A DNA stretch of 64,000 nt from Saccharopolyspora endophytica. GTDB taxonomy: Bacteria; Actinomycetota; Actinomycetes; Mycobacteriales; Pseudonocardiaceae. The DNA is taken from assembly GCF_018070075.1 (NCBI RefSeq), contig NZ_JAGPXE010000015.1, positions 62,001 through 126,000 on the forward strand. Reading direction: 5' to 3'. The notes under the pieces are model-generated. The model was not told the origin of the DNA. It saw only the letters and a list, made by a program, of their open reading frames with translations, and did not search any database. This document shows, piece after piece, positions 7,906 to 15,086 of this stretch; positions within the stretch are counted from its first letter, which is position 1, and each line of letters opens with the position of its first letter. Both the position numbers and the translations under genes were made by a program.

Positions 7906-8734
7906 CCAGCTCGCCGGGATCGGGGACGAAGCCGCCGCCGCGCTGCCGGAGCAGATCGCGGCGATCACCGGGCTCGGCTGGACCGGCATCGAGCTGCGCG
8001 CGGTCGACGGCCTCGCGCTGGCCGACCTGGACTCCTCGCGGTTCCTGCGGGTGCACCGGGCGGTCCGGGCCGCCGGGCTGCGCGTGGTGTGCCTGGATTC
8101 GCGCATCGGCAACTGGTCGCGTCCCATCACCGCGCCGCCGACGGCGGACCTGCGGGAACTCGACGTGCTGGCCGAGCGGTGCGCGAGCCTGGGCACCCGC
8201 TACATCAGGATCATGTCCTACCTCTCCGACGGGCTGGACGAACCGGAGTGGCAGGCGCGCGTGCTGGACCGGATCGCGCTGCTGGGCGACCGAGCGGCCC
8301 GCCACGGCGTGGTGCTGCTGCACGAGAACTGCTCGGGCTGGGCCGGTTCGGACCCCGAGCGGATGCTGCGGCTGGTGGACGCCGGTGGACCGTGCCTGCG
8401 GCTGCTGTTCGACGTGGGCAACGGCATCGAGCACGGCTACGACGCCGCCGACGTGCTCCGGCGGATCCTGCCGCACGTCGAGCACGTGCACGTCAAGGAC
8501 GCCGTCGGCTCTCCCGGCCACGCCGAGTACGTGCTGCCCGGGGACGGGGACGCGCGGGTGCGCGACTGCCTGCGGATGCTGCTCGATCACGGCTACACCG
8601 GCGCGTTCTCCCTCGAACCGCACCTGCTCACACGGCCGCACGAGGGACTGGCCGCCACCGATCCGGCTTCGTTCCTGCGGGCCGGGCGACGGCTGGAGGA
8701 GCTGTTGCAGGCCGCACCCACCGGCGTCGCCTGA
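7895..8734 (+). CDS. Sugar phosphate isomerase/epimerase-like TIM barrel (AP endonuclease 2 family)
   Basis: A 279-aa xylose-isomerase-like TIM barrel. The four metal-binding residues of this fold are visible in order: Glu144 (LLHENCSGW), Asp173 (LLFDVGNG), His199 (EHVHVKDA) and Glu241 (FSLEPHL). Family members epimerise or isomerise ketoses or dehydrate cyclitols (IolE, IolI, hydroxypyruvate isomerase), with a divalent metal. It overlaps the preceding MocA gene by 11 bases, and its stop shares bases with the next ATG (TGATG). The pairing of a MocA dehydrogenase with this fold is common in inositol and rare-sugar pathways, so a keto-sugar or keto-cyclitol intermediate is inferred. The exact reaction cannot be told. 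Confidence 0.87.
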   Translation: MHADQLAGIGDEAAAALPEQIAAITGLGWTGIELRAVDGLALADLDSSRFLRVHRAVRAAGLRVVCLDSRIGNWSRPITAPPTADLRELDVLAERCASLGTRYIRIMSYLSDGLDEPEWQARVLDRIALLGDRAARHGVVLLHENCSGWAGSDPERMLRLVDAGGPCLRLLFDVGNGIEHGYDAADVLRRILPHVEHVHVKDAVGSPGHAEYVLPGDGDARVRDCLRMLLDHGYTGAFSLEPHLLTRPHEGLAATDPASFLRAGRRLEELLQAAPTGVA

Positions 8735-10017
8735 TGCCCTTCACCGACGACGACTGCGCGCTGCTGCTGGAACTGCTGGGCACGCCGACGGTCAGCCCGC
8801 TGGAGACGGCGGAGACCCCGCAGCTCTGGCAGGCCCAGCGCCGCTACGCCCGCGCCGCCGAGGAGATCGGGTTCCAGGTGCTGCACCACGGCCCGCCCGA
8901 TCCGAAGGTGCTCGACCGCTCCGACGTGCCCGAGGTCGTGCGCCGCGCGGGACCGGGCTTCCTCGACGCGCAGCCGAACCTGCTGCTGCGCCTCGGGCCC
9001 GACCTGCCGCGATCGGCGACGGTGATGTTCAACGTGCACCTGGACACCGTCGCGGGCCTCGAACCCGCCGGCCTGCACTCGGGACGGTTCACCGGTCGTG
9101 GCGCGATCGACGCGAAAGGCCCTTCGGTGGCGCTCCTCTCGGGAATCCGGGACGCCCTGGCCGCCGAACCCGCACTGGGGCGCGATGTCTCCGTGCTGGT
9201 GCAGGTGGTGTCGGGCGAAGAGGGCGGTGCGATGGGCACCTTCGGCACCCGGCCGCTCGTCGAGCGCGGTCACGTCGGCCGGCTCAACATCTGCTGCGAA
9301 CCCACCGGCCTGCGCTACCTGCCGCGGTCCACGGCGTCGATGACCGCGCGGGTGCGGGTCGACGGCCACGGCTCGATCGACGACCGGCCCGACGCCGGTC
9401 ACAACGCGACCGTGCTGCTCGGGTTCCTCGCCCAGCACCTGGCCGACAGGCTCGATCCGGCCGACCGCTCCGGCCGGTTGTGCGTCGCCGGGCTGCGCAC
9501 CGGAGACCTGCACAACCGCGTCTACGGCTCCGGTGAACTGCTGCTCAACCTCTCCTACGCCACCACGGCCGAGGGAGCCGACGCCGAGGTCGCGCTGCAC
9601 CGCGAGATCGAGGCCGGGCTCGACCGGTTCCGGGAGCTGTTCGCCGGGAGCCGCGAGTTCGCCCGCACCGCGCGGGACGCGGCGGCGATCACCCGCGTCG
9701 ACTGGCTCAAGCGCGGCCTGCCCTGCCTGGACAACAGCGACCCGTGGGCCGAGGACCTCCTCTCCCGCTCCGGCGCGCAGCGCTGGCCGGACGACGAACC
9801 GGGCTTCACCTGCGACGCGATCTGGCTGCACGACCTGCCCGGCAGCTACACCGCCGTGCTCGGGCCCGGCCGCCTCGACACCAACAACGCCCACGCCGAA
9901 GGCGAGTACGCCGACCGCGCCGAGCTGGAGGAGTTCGCGGCCGTCGTCTCGGCCGTGCTCACCGGGTTCGCCCGGCACCGCACCGGAGAGGAACACCACG
10001 ATGCACCCGCAGCCTGA
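8734..10017 (+). CDS. M20-family metallo-amidohydrolase/deacylase (ArgE/LysK-like)
   Basis: A 427-aa M20 peptidase-family protein. The di-metal site is readable: His102 with catalytic Asp104 (VHLDT), bridging Asp126 in GRGAIDAKG, the catalytic Glu pair at 162-163 (SGEEGG), Glu189 (CCEPTG) and a C-terminal His in NNAHAEGEY near residue 390. M20 enzymes hydrolyse amide bonds: N-acetylornithine, succinyl-diaminopimelate, carrier-bound lysine, aminoacyl-histidine, carbamoyl groups. In a biosynthetic operon it could remove an N-acyl protecting or carrier group after amination; this is inference, and no LysW-like carrier gene is seen. The length is normal for the family. TGATG overlap upstream and a 17-base overlap with the next gene indicate tight coupling. 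Confidence 0.88.
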   Translation: MPFTDDDCALLLELLGTPTVSPLETAETPQLWQAQRRYARAAEEIGFQVLHHGPPDPKVLDRSDVPEVVRRAGPGFLDAQPNLLLRLGPDLPRSATVMFNVHLDTVAGLEPAGLHSGRFTGRGAIDAKGPSVALLSGIRDALAAEPALGRDVSVLVQVVSGEEGGAMGTFGTRPLVERGHVGRLNICCEPTGLRYLPRSTASMTARVRVDGHGSIDDRPDAGHNATVLLGFLAQHLADRLDPADRSGRLCVAGLRTGDLHNRVYGSGELLLNLSYATTAEGADAEVALHREIEAGLDRFRELFAGSREFARTARDAAAITRVDWLKRGLPCLDNSDPWAEDLLSRSGAQRWPDDEPGFTCDAIWLHDLPGSYTAVLGPGRLDTNNAHAEGEYADRAELEEFAAVVSAVLTGFARHRTGEEHHDAPAA

Positions 10018-11068
10018 CGTCGTGCAGGTCCCGCACGAACGACTGCACCGCCTGGTCACCGAGCAGTTCCGCGCACGCGGCGTGCCCGACGAGCGCGCTC
10101 GGCTGGCGGCCTCGGCGCTGTGCCACGGCGACCTGTGCGGGTTCGACTCGCACGGCGTGTTCAACCTGCCCCGCCTGTACCTGCCGCTGTTCGACGCCGG
10201 CCGCGTCGACCCGCGCGCCGAACCGGTCACCCGGACCGATCTGGGCGCCTGCGCGACGATCGACGCCGGACGCGCGCTGGGCCTGTGGGCGGCGTCGGAG
10301 GCGATGGACGACGCGATCGAGCGCGCCCGGCAGCACGGGATCGGCCTCGTGTCCGTTCACGGCGCCACCCACTTCGGCTGCGCGGGTTTCCACGCGGCAC
10401 GCGCCGCCGAGCAGGGCCTGATCGGTGTCGTCGCGAGCAACTGCGGCGGTCAGCGCATCGCCCGTCCCCCGCACGGCGCGCTGCCTCTGCTGGGCACCAA
10501 CCCCCTCGCGGTGGCCGCGCCCGCGTTGCCGGAGCACCCGTTCCTGCTGGACATGAGCACGACCGTGGTGCCCACCGGCAAGGTCCGGGTCGCCGCCGGG
10601 GACGGCGCGGCGGTCCCGCGGGGGTGGCTGGCCGACGACACCGGGCGCCCGGTCACCGATCCGAGCGCCTTCGACGACGGCACCGCCCACCTGCGCTGGC
10701 TCGGCGGAGACCCCGACACCGGTGTCTACAAGGGATTCGGCCTCGGACTGGTCGTCGAACTCCTCGCCGCCCTGCTGTCGGGTTCCGCCCTCGGCCCCAC
10801 CCGGGAGGCGCTGCTCGGCGACGCCGGGCGCGACGACGACATCGGCTACTTCGTGCTGGCCATCGACGGCGAGCGGCTGCGTCCCGGTTTCGCCGAGGCC
10901 GCGCGGGCGATGTTCGGCGCGGTCCTCGACTGCCCGCCCACCGGCGAGGTGCACTACCCGGGCTGGCGGGAGGCGGAGCGGGCGCTGCGCCGGCGGCGGG
11001 ACGGCGTTCCGGTCCGTCGGGGACTGCTCGTGCAGCTGCTCGAACTGGACGAAGCGGTGGTCGGCTGA
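10001..11068 (+). CDS. Ldh2-family NAD(P)-dependent dehydrogenase (malate/lactate/ketimine reductase-like)
   Basis: A 355-aa member of the Ldh_2 (malate/L-lactate dehydrogenase, YiaK, piperideine-2-carboxylate reductase) superfamily, which has a fold unlike classical Rossmann dehydrogenases. Typical signatures are SHG (residues 50-52), THFG around 123-126, GTNP at 165-168, LDMSTT around 183-188, and VYKGFGLGLVVELL near the middle. Members reduce 2-oxo acids, 2,3-diketogulonate, ureidoglycolate or cyclic imines. The ATG at 10001 is preceded by GGAGAGGA and overlaps the M20 gene by 17 bases. It ends in TGATG with the second MocA gene. A reduction of a 2-oxo acid or cyclic ketimine is the family-based guess. 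Confidence 0.88.
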   Translation: MHPQPDVVQVPHERLHRLVTEQFRARGVPDERARLAASALCHGDLCGFDSHGVFNLPRLYLPLFDAGRVDPRAEPVTRTDLGACATIDAGRALGLWAASEAMDDAIERARQHGIGLVSVHGATHFGCAGFHAARAAEQGLIGVVASNCGGQRIARPPHGALPLLGTNPLAVAAPALPEHPFLLDMSTTVVPTGKVRVAAGDGAAVPRGWLADDTGRPVTDPSAFDDGTAHLRWLGGDPDTGVYKGFGLGLVVELLAALLSGSALGPTREALLGDAGRDDDIGYFVLAIDGERLRPGFAEAARAMFGAVLDCPPTGEVHYPGWREAERALRRRRDGVPVRRGLLVQLLELDEAVVG

Positions 11069-11952
11069 TGCGCCGAGTCGCGGTCGTCGGGCTCGGCGCC
11101 ATCTCGGCGTACTACCTCGCCGCCATCGACGCCGATCCGGAGTGGCGGCTGAGCGCGGTGTGCGACGTGCGCCCCGAGAAGCTGCGCGGGTTCGCACCGG
11201 AGGCCCCGGGCTTCCAGGACCACCGGGAGCTGTTCGGGCGCGTCGAGCTCGACGCCGTCATCGTCACCGCCCCCAACGACGTCCACGCCGAGGTCTGCCG
11301 GGACGCGTTGCGGCACGGCATCGCGGTGTGCGTGGAGAAGCCGCTCGCGGTCGCCCTGGCCGACGCCCGCGAGCTGGCGGACCTGTCCAGGCGGCTGGGA
11401 GTTCCGCTGCTGACCTCCTTCCACCGCCGCTACAACGACAACGTGCTCCGGCTGCGCTCCGAGGTCGCCGCGCGCGGCGGGGTGACGGCGATGCGGGTGC
11501 GCTACCTGGAGCGCATCGAGGAGCACATCGGCGGCGACACCTGGTACCTCGACCCGGCCCGCTGCGGGGGCGGGTGCGTCGCCGACAACGGGCCCAACGC
11601 CTTCGACCTCGTCCGGCTGTTCCTCGGCGACGTCGAGCTGGCGCACGCCGCGGTCAAGGAGGAGCGCGGAACCGACCGGCAGGCCGTCGTCGAGCTGGAA
11701 TCGACCTCCGGCGTCCCGGCCGTCGTCGAGCTGGACTGGTCGCACCCGGGCGAGACCAAGGACGTGGAAGCGCTGCTGGCGGACGGGACTCGGCTGCACG
11801 CCGACATGCTGGCCGGGCACCCGGGGTTCAAGAACTCGCTGTGGCACGAGTACCGCGGAGTGCTCGACGCCTTCGCCTCCACGACCGGCACCGACCCCGG
11901 TGGTCTGGCCGCGCTGGAACTCGTGCACGCGGTCTACCGGGAGGCGCGGTGA
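11068..11952 (+). CDS. Gfo/Idh/MocA-family dehydrogenase (second)
   Basis: A 294-aa MocA-type oxidoreductase with the cofactor motif VVGLGAIS (residues 6-13), EKP at 90-92 and a downstream 'GGCVADNGPNAFDLVRLFLG' acceptor segment holding the conserved Asn/Asp region. It is clearly diverged from the first MocA gene of the operon and shorter than the family average (about 330-350), so the two likely act on different steps. It is coupled by TGATG to the Ldh2 gene and by GTGA to the following small gene. A sugar- or cyclitol-like alcohol/ketone redox step with NAD(P) is inferred. Confidence 0.88.
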   Translation: MRRVAVVGLGAISAYYLAAIDADPEWRLSAVCDVRPEKLRGFAPEAPGFQDHRELFGRVELDAVIVTAPNDVHAEVCRDALRHGIAVCVEKPLAVALADARELADLSRRLGVPLLTSFHRRYNDNVLRLRSEVAARGGVTAMRVRYLERIEEHIGGDTWYLDPARCGGGCVADNGPNAFDLVRLFLGDVELAHAAVKEERGTDRQAVVELESTSGVPAVVELDWSHPGETKDVEALLADGTRLHADMLAGHPGFKNSLWHEYRGVLDAFASTTGTDPGGLAALELVHAVYREAR

Positions 11953-12404
11953 ACCCCGAGGAGGACGGTCCGAAGAGGACGTTGACGGCACGGGTCGTCA
12001 AGGTCCTGGTGCATCACCGCCGCGAGCGCGGCATGTCGCTCGAACCGCACGCGAGCCGCTGCGTCAGGGCCGGTGACGTGCACGAACTCGTCACCACCGA
12101 CCACGTCGAGACGGCGTCGGGAGCGCGCATCGACCGGGTGGCGTTCCTCGGCTTCGCGGAGTTCGACCGCGGCGGCGTGATCGACCGCGGTGACCGGCTC
12201 CGCATCGCGGACCGCGTCGTCGGCTCGGTGCTCGGCTTCGACGCCTGCCACTTCCCCAACCACTACAACATCCTCATCCACACCGAAACACCGCTCAGCG
12301 GCAGCGATCTGGATCTGCGACCGGAGGAGGAGCTGACGTTCGCCCAGCCTCCGGAAGCCGATGCCCCAGGCGTGGGACTCAGCTCGCACCGCCGCGGGTT
12401 CTGA
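11949..12404 (+). CDS. Uncharacterised 151-aa soluble protein, last gene of rightward arm
   Basis: I do not recognise a characterised function. The protein is soluble, with no signal peptide or membrane segment. The middle part has a run of conserved-looking motifs: RAGDVHELVTTD (about 42-53), RIDRVAFLGFAEF (about 62-74) and a C-terminal GFDACHFPNHYNILIHT stretch rich in Cys, His, Asn and Tyr. These could build a metal or ligand site in a small beta-rich fold. Start is the GTG at 11949, overlapping the MocA stop as GTGA. Being strictly coupled to five enzymes, it is probably a pathway component: a small enzyme, ligand-binding or chaperone-like protein. Codon bias matches the neighbours. Confidence 0.8.
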   Translation: MNPEEDGPKRTLTARVVKVLVHHRRERGMSLEPHASRCVRAGDVHELVTTDHVETASGARIDRVAFLGFAEFDRGGVIDRGDRLRIADRVVGSVLGFDACHFPNHYNILIHTETPLSGSDLDLRPEEELTFAQPPEADAPGVGLSSHRRGF

Positions 12405-12483
12405 GGCGGTTCTCCTGCGAGGACGTGCCGACGCTGCGCACTGGACGCACATGAGCCGGCACGCCCGGAGCAGGAGGACCGCC
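12405..12483. terminator. Long imperfect hairpin between convergent operons
   Basis: A 14-bp arm at 12405-12418 (GGCGGTTCTCCTGC) pairs with 12470-12483 (GCAGGAGGACCGCC) with one non-Watson-Crick position. An inner GTGCC/GGCAC pair lies inside the loop. It begins right after the stop of the 151-aa gene and lies before the 3' end of the opposing dehydrogenase gene, so a bidirectional terminator is plausible. There is no T-tract. Confidence 0.45.
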
Positions 12484-12529
12484 CGTTCGGGGGTTTCCGC
12501 CACCCGCACCGCTGAGCGGGCGCGAACGC

Positions 12530-13795
12530 TCACAGGTGCTGCACGTTCTCGCCCGCGAGCTTGCCCCGGGTGTCCAGCAGCAGGCACCGCGAGGCGACCA
12601 GCCGCACCGGGTCGTAGCAGGAGTGGTCCTGCAGCACGATCGCGACGTCGGCCTCCCGCAAGCCTTCGTCGAGGTGCTCCACGCGGTGCAGCCGCCGGCC
12701 CACGACCTCGAACCCGGGCACGTGCGGGTCGTGGTAGGCGACCTCGGCACCGGCGCGCAGCAGTCCGGCGGCGACCGGAACCGCCGGCGTCTCGCGGATG
12801 TCGGCGATGTCGGGCTTGTAGCTCACCCCGAGCAGCAGCACCTTGGCTCCGTCGACGGGAGCACCGCTGCCGCGCAGCATCTGTTGCGCCCGGGACACCA
12901 CGTGCTCGGACATCCGCTCGTTCACCTCGCGGGCGGCGGCCAGCGTCCGGAACGCGAAACCGGCGCCTTCTGCGGCATTTTGGAGGTAGACCGGATCGAC
13001 CGGGATGCAGTGGCCGCCGACACCGGGCCCCGGCTGGAAGGGGGCGTAGCCGAAGGGCTTGGTGCCCGCGCAGTGCAGCACGTCCCACACGTCGATCCCG
13101 ATCCGGTCGCAGAACAGCGCGACCTCGTTCACCAGCGCGATGTTGACGTAGCGGTAGGTGTTCTCCAGCAGCTTGGCCATCTCCGCCTCGCGGGTCCCGC
13201 GCGAGACCACGAGGGTGTCGATGAAGCGGCCGTAGAACGCCACTCCGTACTTGGCGCACAGCGGGGTCACACCCGCGACCACCTTCGGAGTGTTGCGCAC
13301 GCCGAACTGCGGGTTTCCGGGATCGATGCGTTCCGGCGAGTAGGCCAGGTGGAAGTCCTCACCCGCGCGAAGCCCGCTGCCGCTCTCCAGGATCGGGCGG
13401 ACGACGTCCTCGGTCGTCCCCGGGTAGGAGGTGGATTCCAGCACGACCAAGGTGTTCGGCCGAAGGTTCTCCCCCACCGCGCGCGCGGCCGCGCGGACCG
13501 AGCTCAGGTCCGGAGCGCCGTCGGTGAGACCGGTGGGCACGCACAGCACGACGGTGTCGGCGTCCGCGATCACCGAGGGTTCGTTCGTGGCGCGGAACCC
13601 CGCGGCCACCATGTCGGTGACCGCGGAGTCCGGGACGTCGGCCACGTGCGAGCGCCCCGCGTTGAGCCCCGCCACCACCTCGCCGGAGATGTCGAAACCG
13701 GCGGTGCTCATACCGGTCTCGTGGGCGCGGGCCAGCAGCGGCAGACCGACGTAACCCAGCCCGACGACGACCAGGTCGAATCGCGGATCGGTCAT
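12530..13795 (-). CDS. Nucleotide-sugar dehydrogenase (UDP-HexNAc/UDP-ManNAc dehydrogenase type)
   Basis: A 421-aa UDP-glucose/GDP-mannose dehydrogenase family enzyme, which oxidises the C6 alcohol of a nucleotide sugar to a carboxylate with two NAD+. Visible features are GLGYVGLP (residues 12-19, NAD site), ESTSYPGTTE (120-129), a KLLENTYR helix (208-215) and the active-site Cys263 in GPGVGGHCIPVDP. The wording of these motifs (NTYR, GGHCIPVDP) favours the WecC/WbpA (UDP-ManNAcA/GlcNAcA) group over UDP-glucose dehydrogenase. Its ATG overlaps the stop of an upstream small secreted-protein gene as ATGA. It may serve cell-surface polysaccharide or supply a uronic acid; a link with the neighbouring cluster is possible but unproven. 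Confidence 0.9.
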   Translation of the reverse strand: MTDPRFDLVVVGLGYVGLPLLARAHETGMSTAGFDISGEVVAGLNAGRSHVADVPDSAVTDMVAAGFRATNEPSVIADADTVVLCVPTGLTDGAPDLSSVRAAARAVGENLRPNTLVVLESTSYPGTTEDVVRPILESGSGLRAGEDFHLAYSPERIDPGNPQFGVRNTPKVVAGVTPLCAKYGVAFYGRFIDTLVVSRGTREAEMAKLLENTYRYVNIALVNEVALFCDRIGIDVWDVLHCAGTKPFGYAPFQPGPGVGGHCIPVDPVYLQNAAEGAGFAFRTLAAAREVNERMSEHVVSRAQQMLRGSGAPVDGAKVLLLGVSYKPDIADIRETPAVPVAAGLLRAGAEVAYHDPHVPGFEVVGRRLHRVEHLDEGLREADVAIVLQDHSCYDPVRLVASRCLLLDTRGKLAGENVQHL

Positions 13796-14103
13796 GCCTT
13801 GAAGCTGCCGAACGCCGGGAGCTCGTGGGCGCCGTGCTCGGATTCCAGCGGAACTCCCAGTCCGGTGCAGTCGGGCGTGGCGTGCAGCGTGATCGCGCGG
13901 TCGGTGTCGTTGATGACCACGTGTGTGCCCACAGGCAGAGCGTGACATCCCTGCGGGCTCTGGAACTTCTCCACCGGCACGAGGGCGTCGGCGATGAACA
14001 CCAGCACCTGGTCCGACGGTGCCTGCGCGACGGCCGTGCTCGCGATTCCCGTAGCCAGCACACCGGACGCGAGAAGCACAGCAGCGAAACGCGCAATTCT
14101 CAT
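13792..14103 (-). CDS. Small secreted protein (103 aa) coupled to the nucleotide-sugar dehydrogenase
   Basis: No family recognised. A clear Sec signal peptide spans residues 1-28 (basic MRIAR start, hydrophobic core, cleavage near AVAQA/PS). The mature part is about 75 residues with exactly two cysteines (Cys53, Cys79) that can form one disulfide, and looks beta-rich. The ATG at 14103 has an AAAGGGAA-like ribosome site. The stop overlaps the dehydrogenase start (ATGA), so a secreted protein and a cytosolic sugar dehydrogenase share one message, an unusual pairing. Confidence 0.78.
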   Translation of the reverse strand: MRIARFAAVLLASGVLATGIASTAVAQAPSDQVLVFIADALVPVEKFQSPQGCHALPVGTHVVINDTDRAITLHATPDCTGLGVPLESEHGAHELPAFGSFKA

Positions 14104-14383
14104 GGAATATTCCCTTTCGGTTCTTACCGGTCGCGGCGCCTCCGCAACCAGGCAGGAGGGGACGGGGACGCGAACTGCGGAATCCCCCGGAGAACAACGG
14201 GGCGGACTGTAGCAACGGCCGAAAACCCGCGCAGCGAGAAGACATCCGCATTCGTGGGACCGCATCGATAGTGCGCTCGATCGTGCGACACGGCCTGCCG
14301 CCGGGACGGAACCGTGCTCCCATTCTGAACCGAAGGACGAACGATGCCCTTCATCCCCTTGTGAACGAAGGAGTTCAATCCGC

Positions 14384-14980
14384 ATGCTTTCCAAACTCGG
14401 CACGAAGTCCGGCATTTTCAGCGCCGCTGCGGTTCTCGCCGCCGCCCCACTGCTCGCAGGCGCCCTGACCGCGCAGGCCGACCCCTCCCCCGCGCCTGAT
14501 GCCAAGACACTGCTGACGTGCGACCTGACCGGATCGGCCGCGTTCTCCCCGGCGCTGTCCGCGAACCCGCTCGGCGCGAACACCCAGATGAAGGTCGACG
14601 GCGAGGCGGCCAACTGCAAGCCGGCCGGCCGCGCCGCCGAGGGAATCGTGAGCGCGACGTTCACCGGCGACCTGGCGGGCAAGATGTCCTGCACCTCGCT
14701 GCCGCGCGATGTCGGCGGCGACGTCGACATCACCTGGAAGTACGAGGACGGCAGCACGAAGACGAGCAAGGCCGACTTCAGCCTCAACATGCAGGGCGAC
14801 CTCAGCAACCCGGGTCAGCCGGTCACCGGTGCGTTCACCGGCAAGACCGTCGACGGGGAGTTCACCGACGCCCAGCACAAGGGCAGCGGCCAGTTCGACA
14901 TGGCCTCCGCTGCGGGCGGCTGCCTCGCCGGCGGCCTGTCGTCGCTCGACTTCGGCGGCAAGTACGAGCTGAGCCAGTAG
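14384..14980 (+). CDS. Secreted protein of unknown function (198 aa)
   Basis: A Sec-type signal peptide covers about residues 1-32, ending LTAQA/DP. The mature domain is about 165 residues with four cysteines (Cys46, Cys78, Cys103 and one near 180), enough for two disulfides, and many alternating polar/hydrophobic stretches suggesting a beta-sandwich. It resembles the broad class of small secreted actinobacterial proteins of unknown role; I can name no function. The ATG at 14384 follows AAGGAG by ten bases. The gene stands alone and is followed by a strong hairpin. It is divergent from the 103-aa secreted gene across a 280-base gap. Confidence 0.82.
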   Translation: MLSKLGTKSGIFSAAAVLAAAPLLAGALTAQADPSPAPDAKTLLTCDLTGSAAFSPALSANPLGANTQMKVDGEAANCKPAGRAAEGIVSATFTGDLAGKMSCTSLPRDVGGDVDITWKYEDGSTKTSKADFSLNMQGDLSNPGQPVTGAFTGKTVDGEFTDAQHKGSGQFDMASAAGGCLAGGLSSLDFGGKYELSQ

Positions 14981-14992
14981 GTCCGCGGTGAC

Positions 14993-15022
14993 CGAGGGGC
15001 GGAGCTGCGGCTCCGCCCCTCG
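14993..15022 (+). terminator. Strong GC hairpin after the secreted-protein gene
   Basis: A perfect 13-bp stem: CGAGGGGCGGAGC (14993-15005) pairs with GCTCCGCCCCTCG (15010-15022) around a TGCG loop, starting 12 bases after the stop. There is no long T-tract, as usual in this GC range. Confidence 0.75.
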
Positions 15023-15038
15023 CTTCGTTCGCTAAACC

Positions 15039-15056
15039 AATCAAGCGCGCTTGATT
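15039..15056. promoter_or_regulatory. Perfect 18-bp palindrome upstream of the catabolic operon (probable operator)
   Basis: AATCAAGCGCGCTTGATT is fully self-complementary and lies 31 bases before the ATG of the first operon gene, in a locally AT-richer segment. It has CAAG/CTTG half-sites, a pattern known from several TetR-type regulators of lipid and steroid catabolism (KstR2 uses CAAG-N2-CTTG; here the spacer is four). The TetR gene ending the operon is the obvious candidate to bind it. The binding assignment is inference. Confidence 0.6.
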
Positions 15057-15086
15057 TTTCTGAGGCGCGGGCCCACCCTGGTCGGC

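Noticed and set aside
7895..8734. Endonuclease IV (DNA repair) identity for the TIM barrel
   Set aside because: Only four metal ligands of the isomerase type are visible, and the context is metabolic. The AP-endonuclease-2 name reflects the shared fold only.
5460..9536. Very long plus-strand open frame of over 1300 codons
   Set aside because: It runs antisense to two aminotransferase genes and then out of frame through the rightward operon. Its composition is Arg/Pro/Gly-rich nonsense typical of GC-rich shadow frames.
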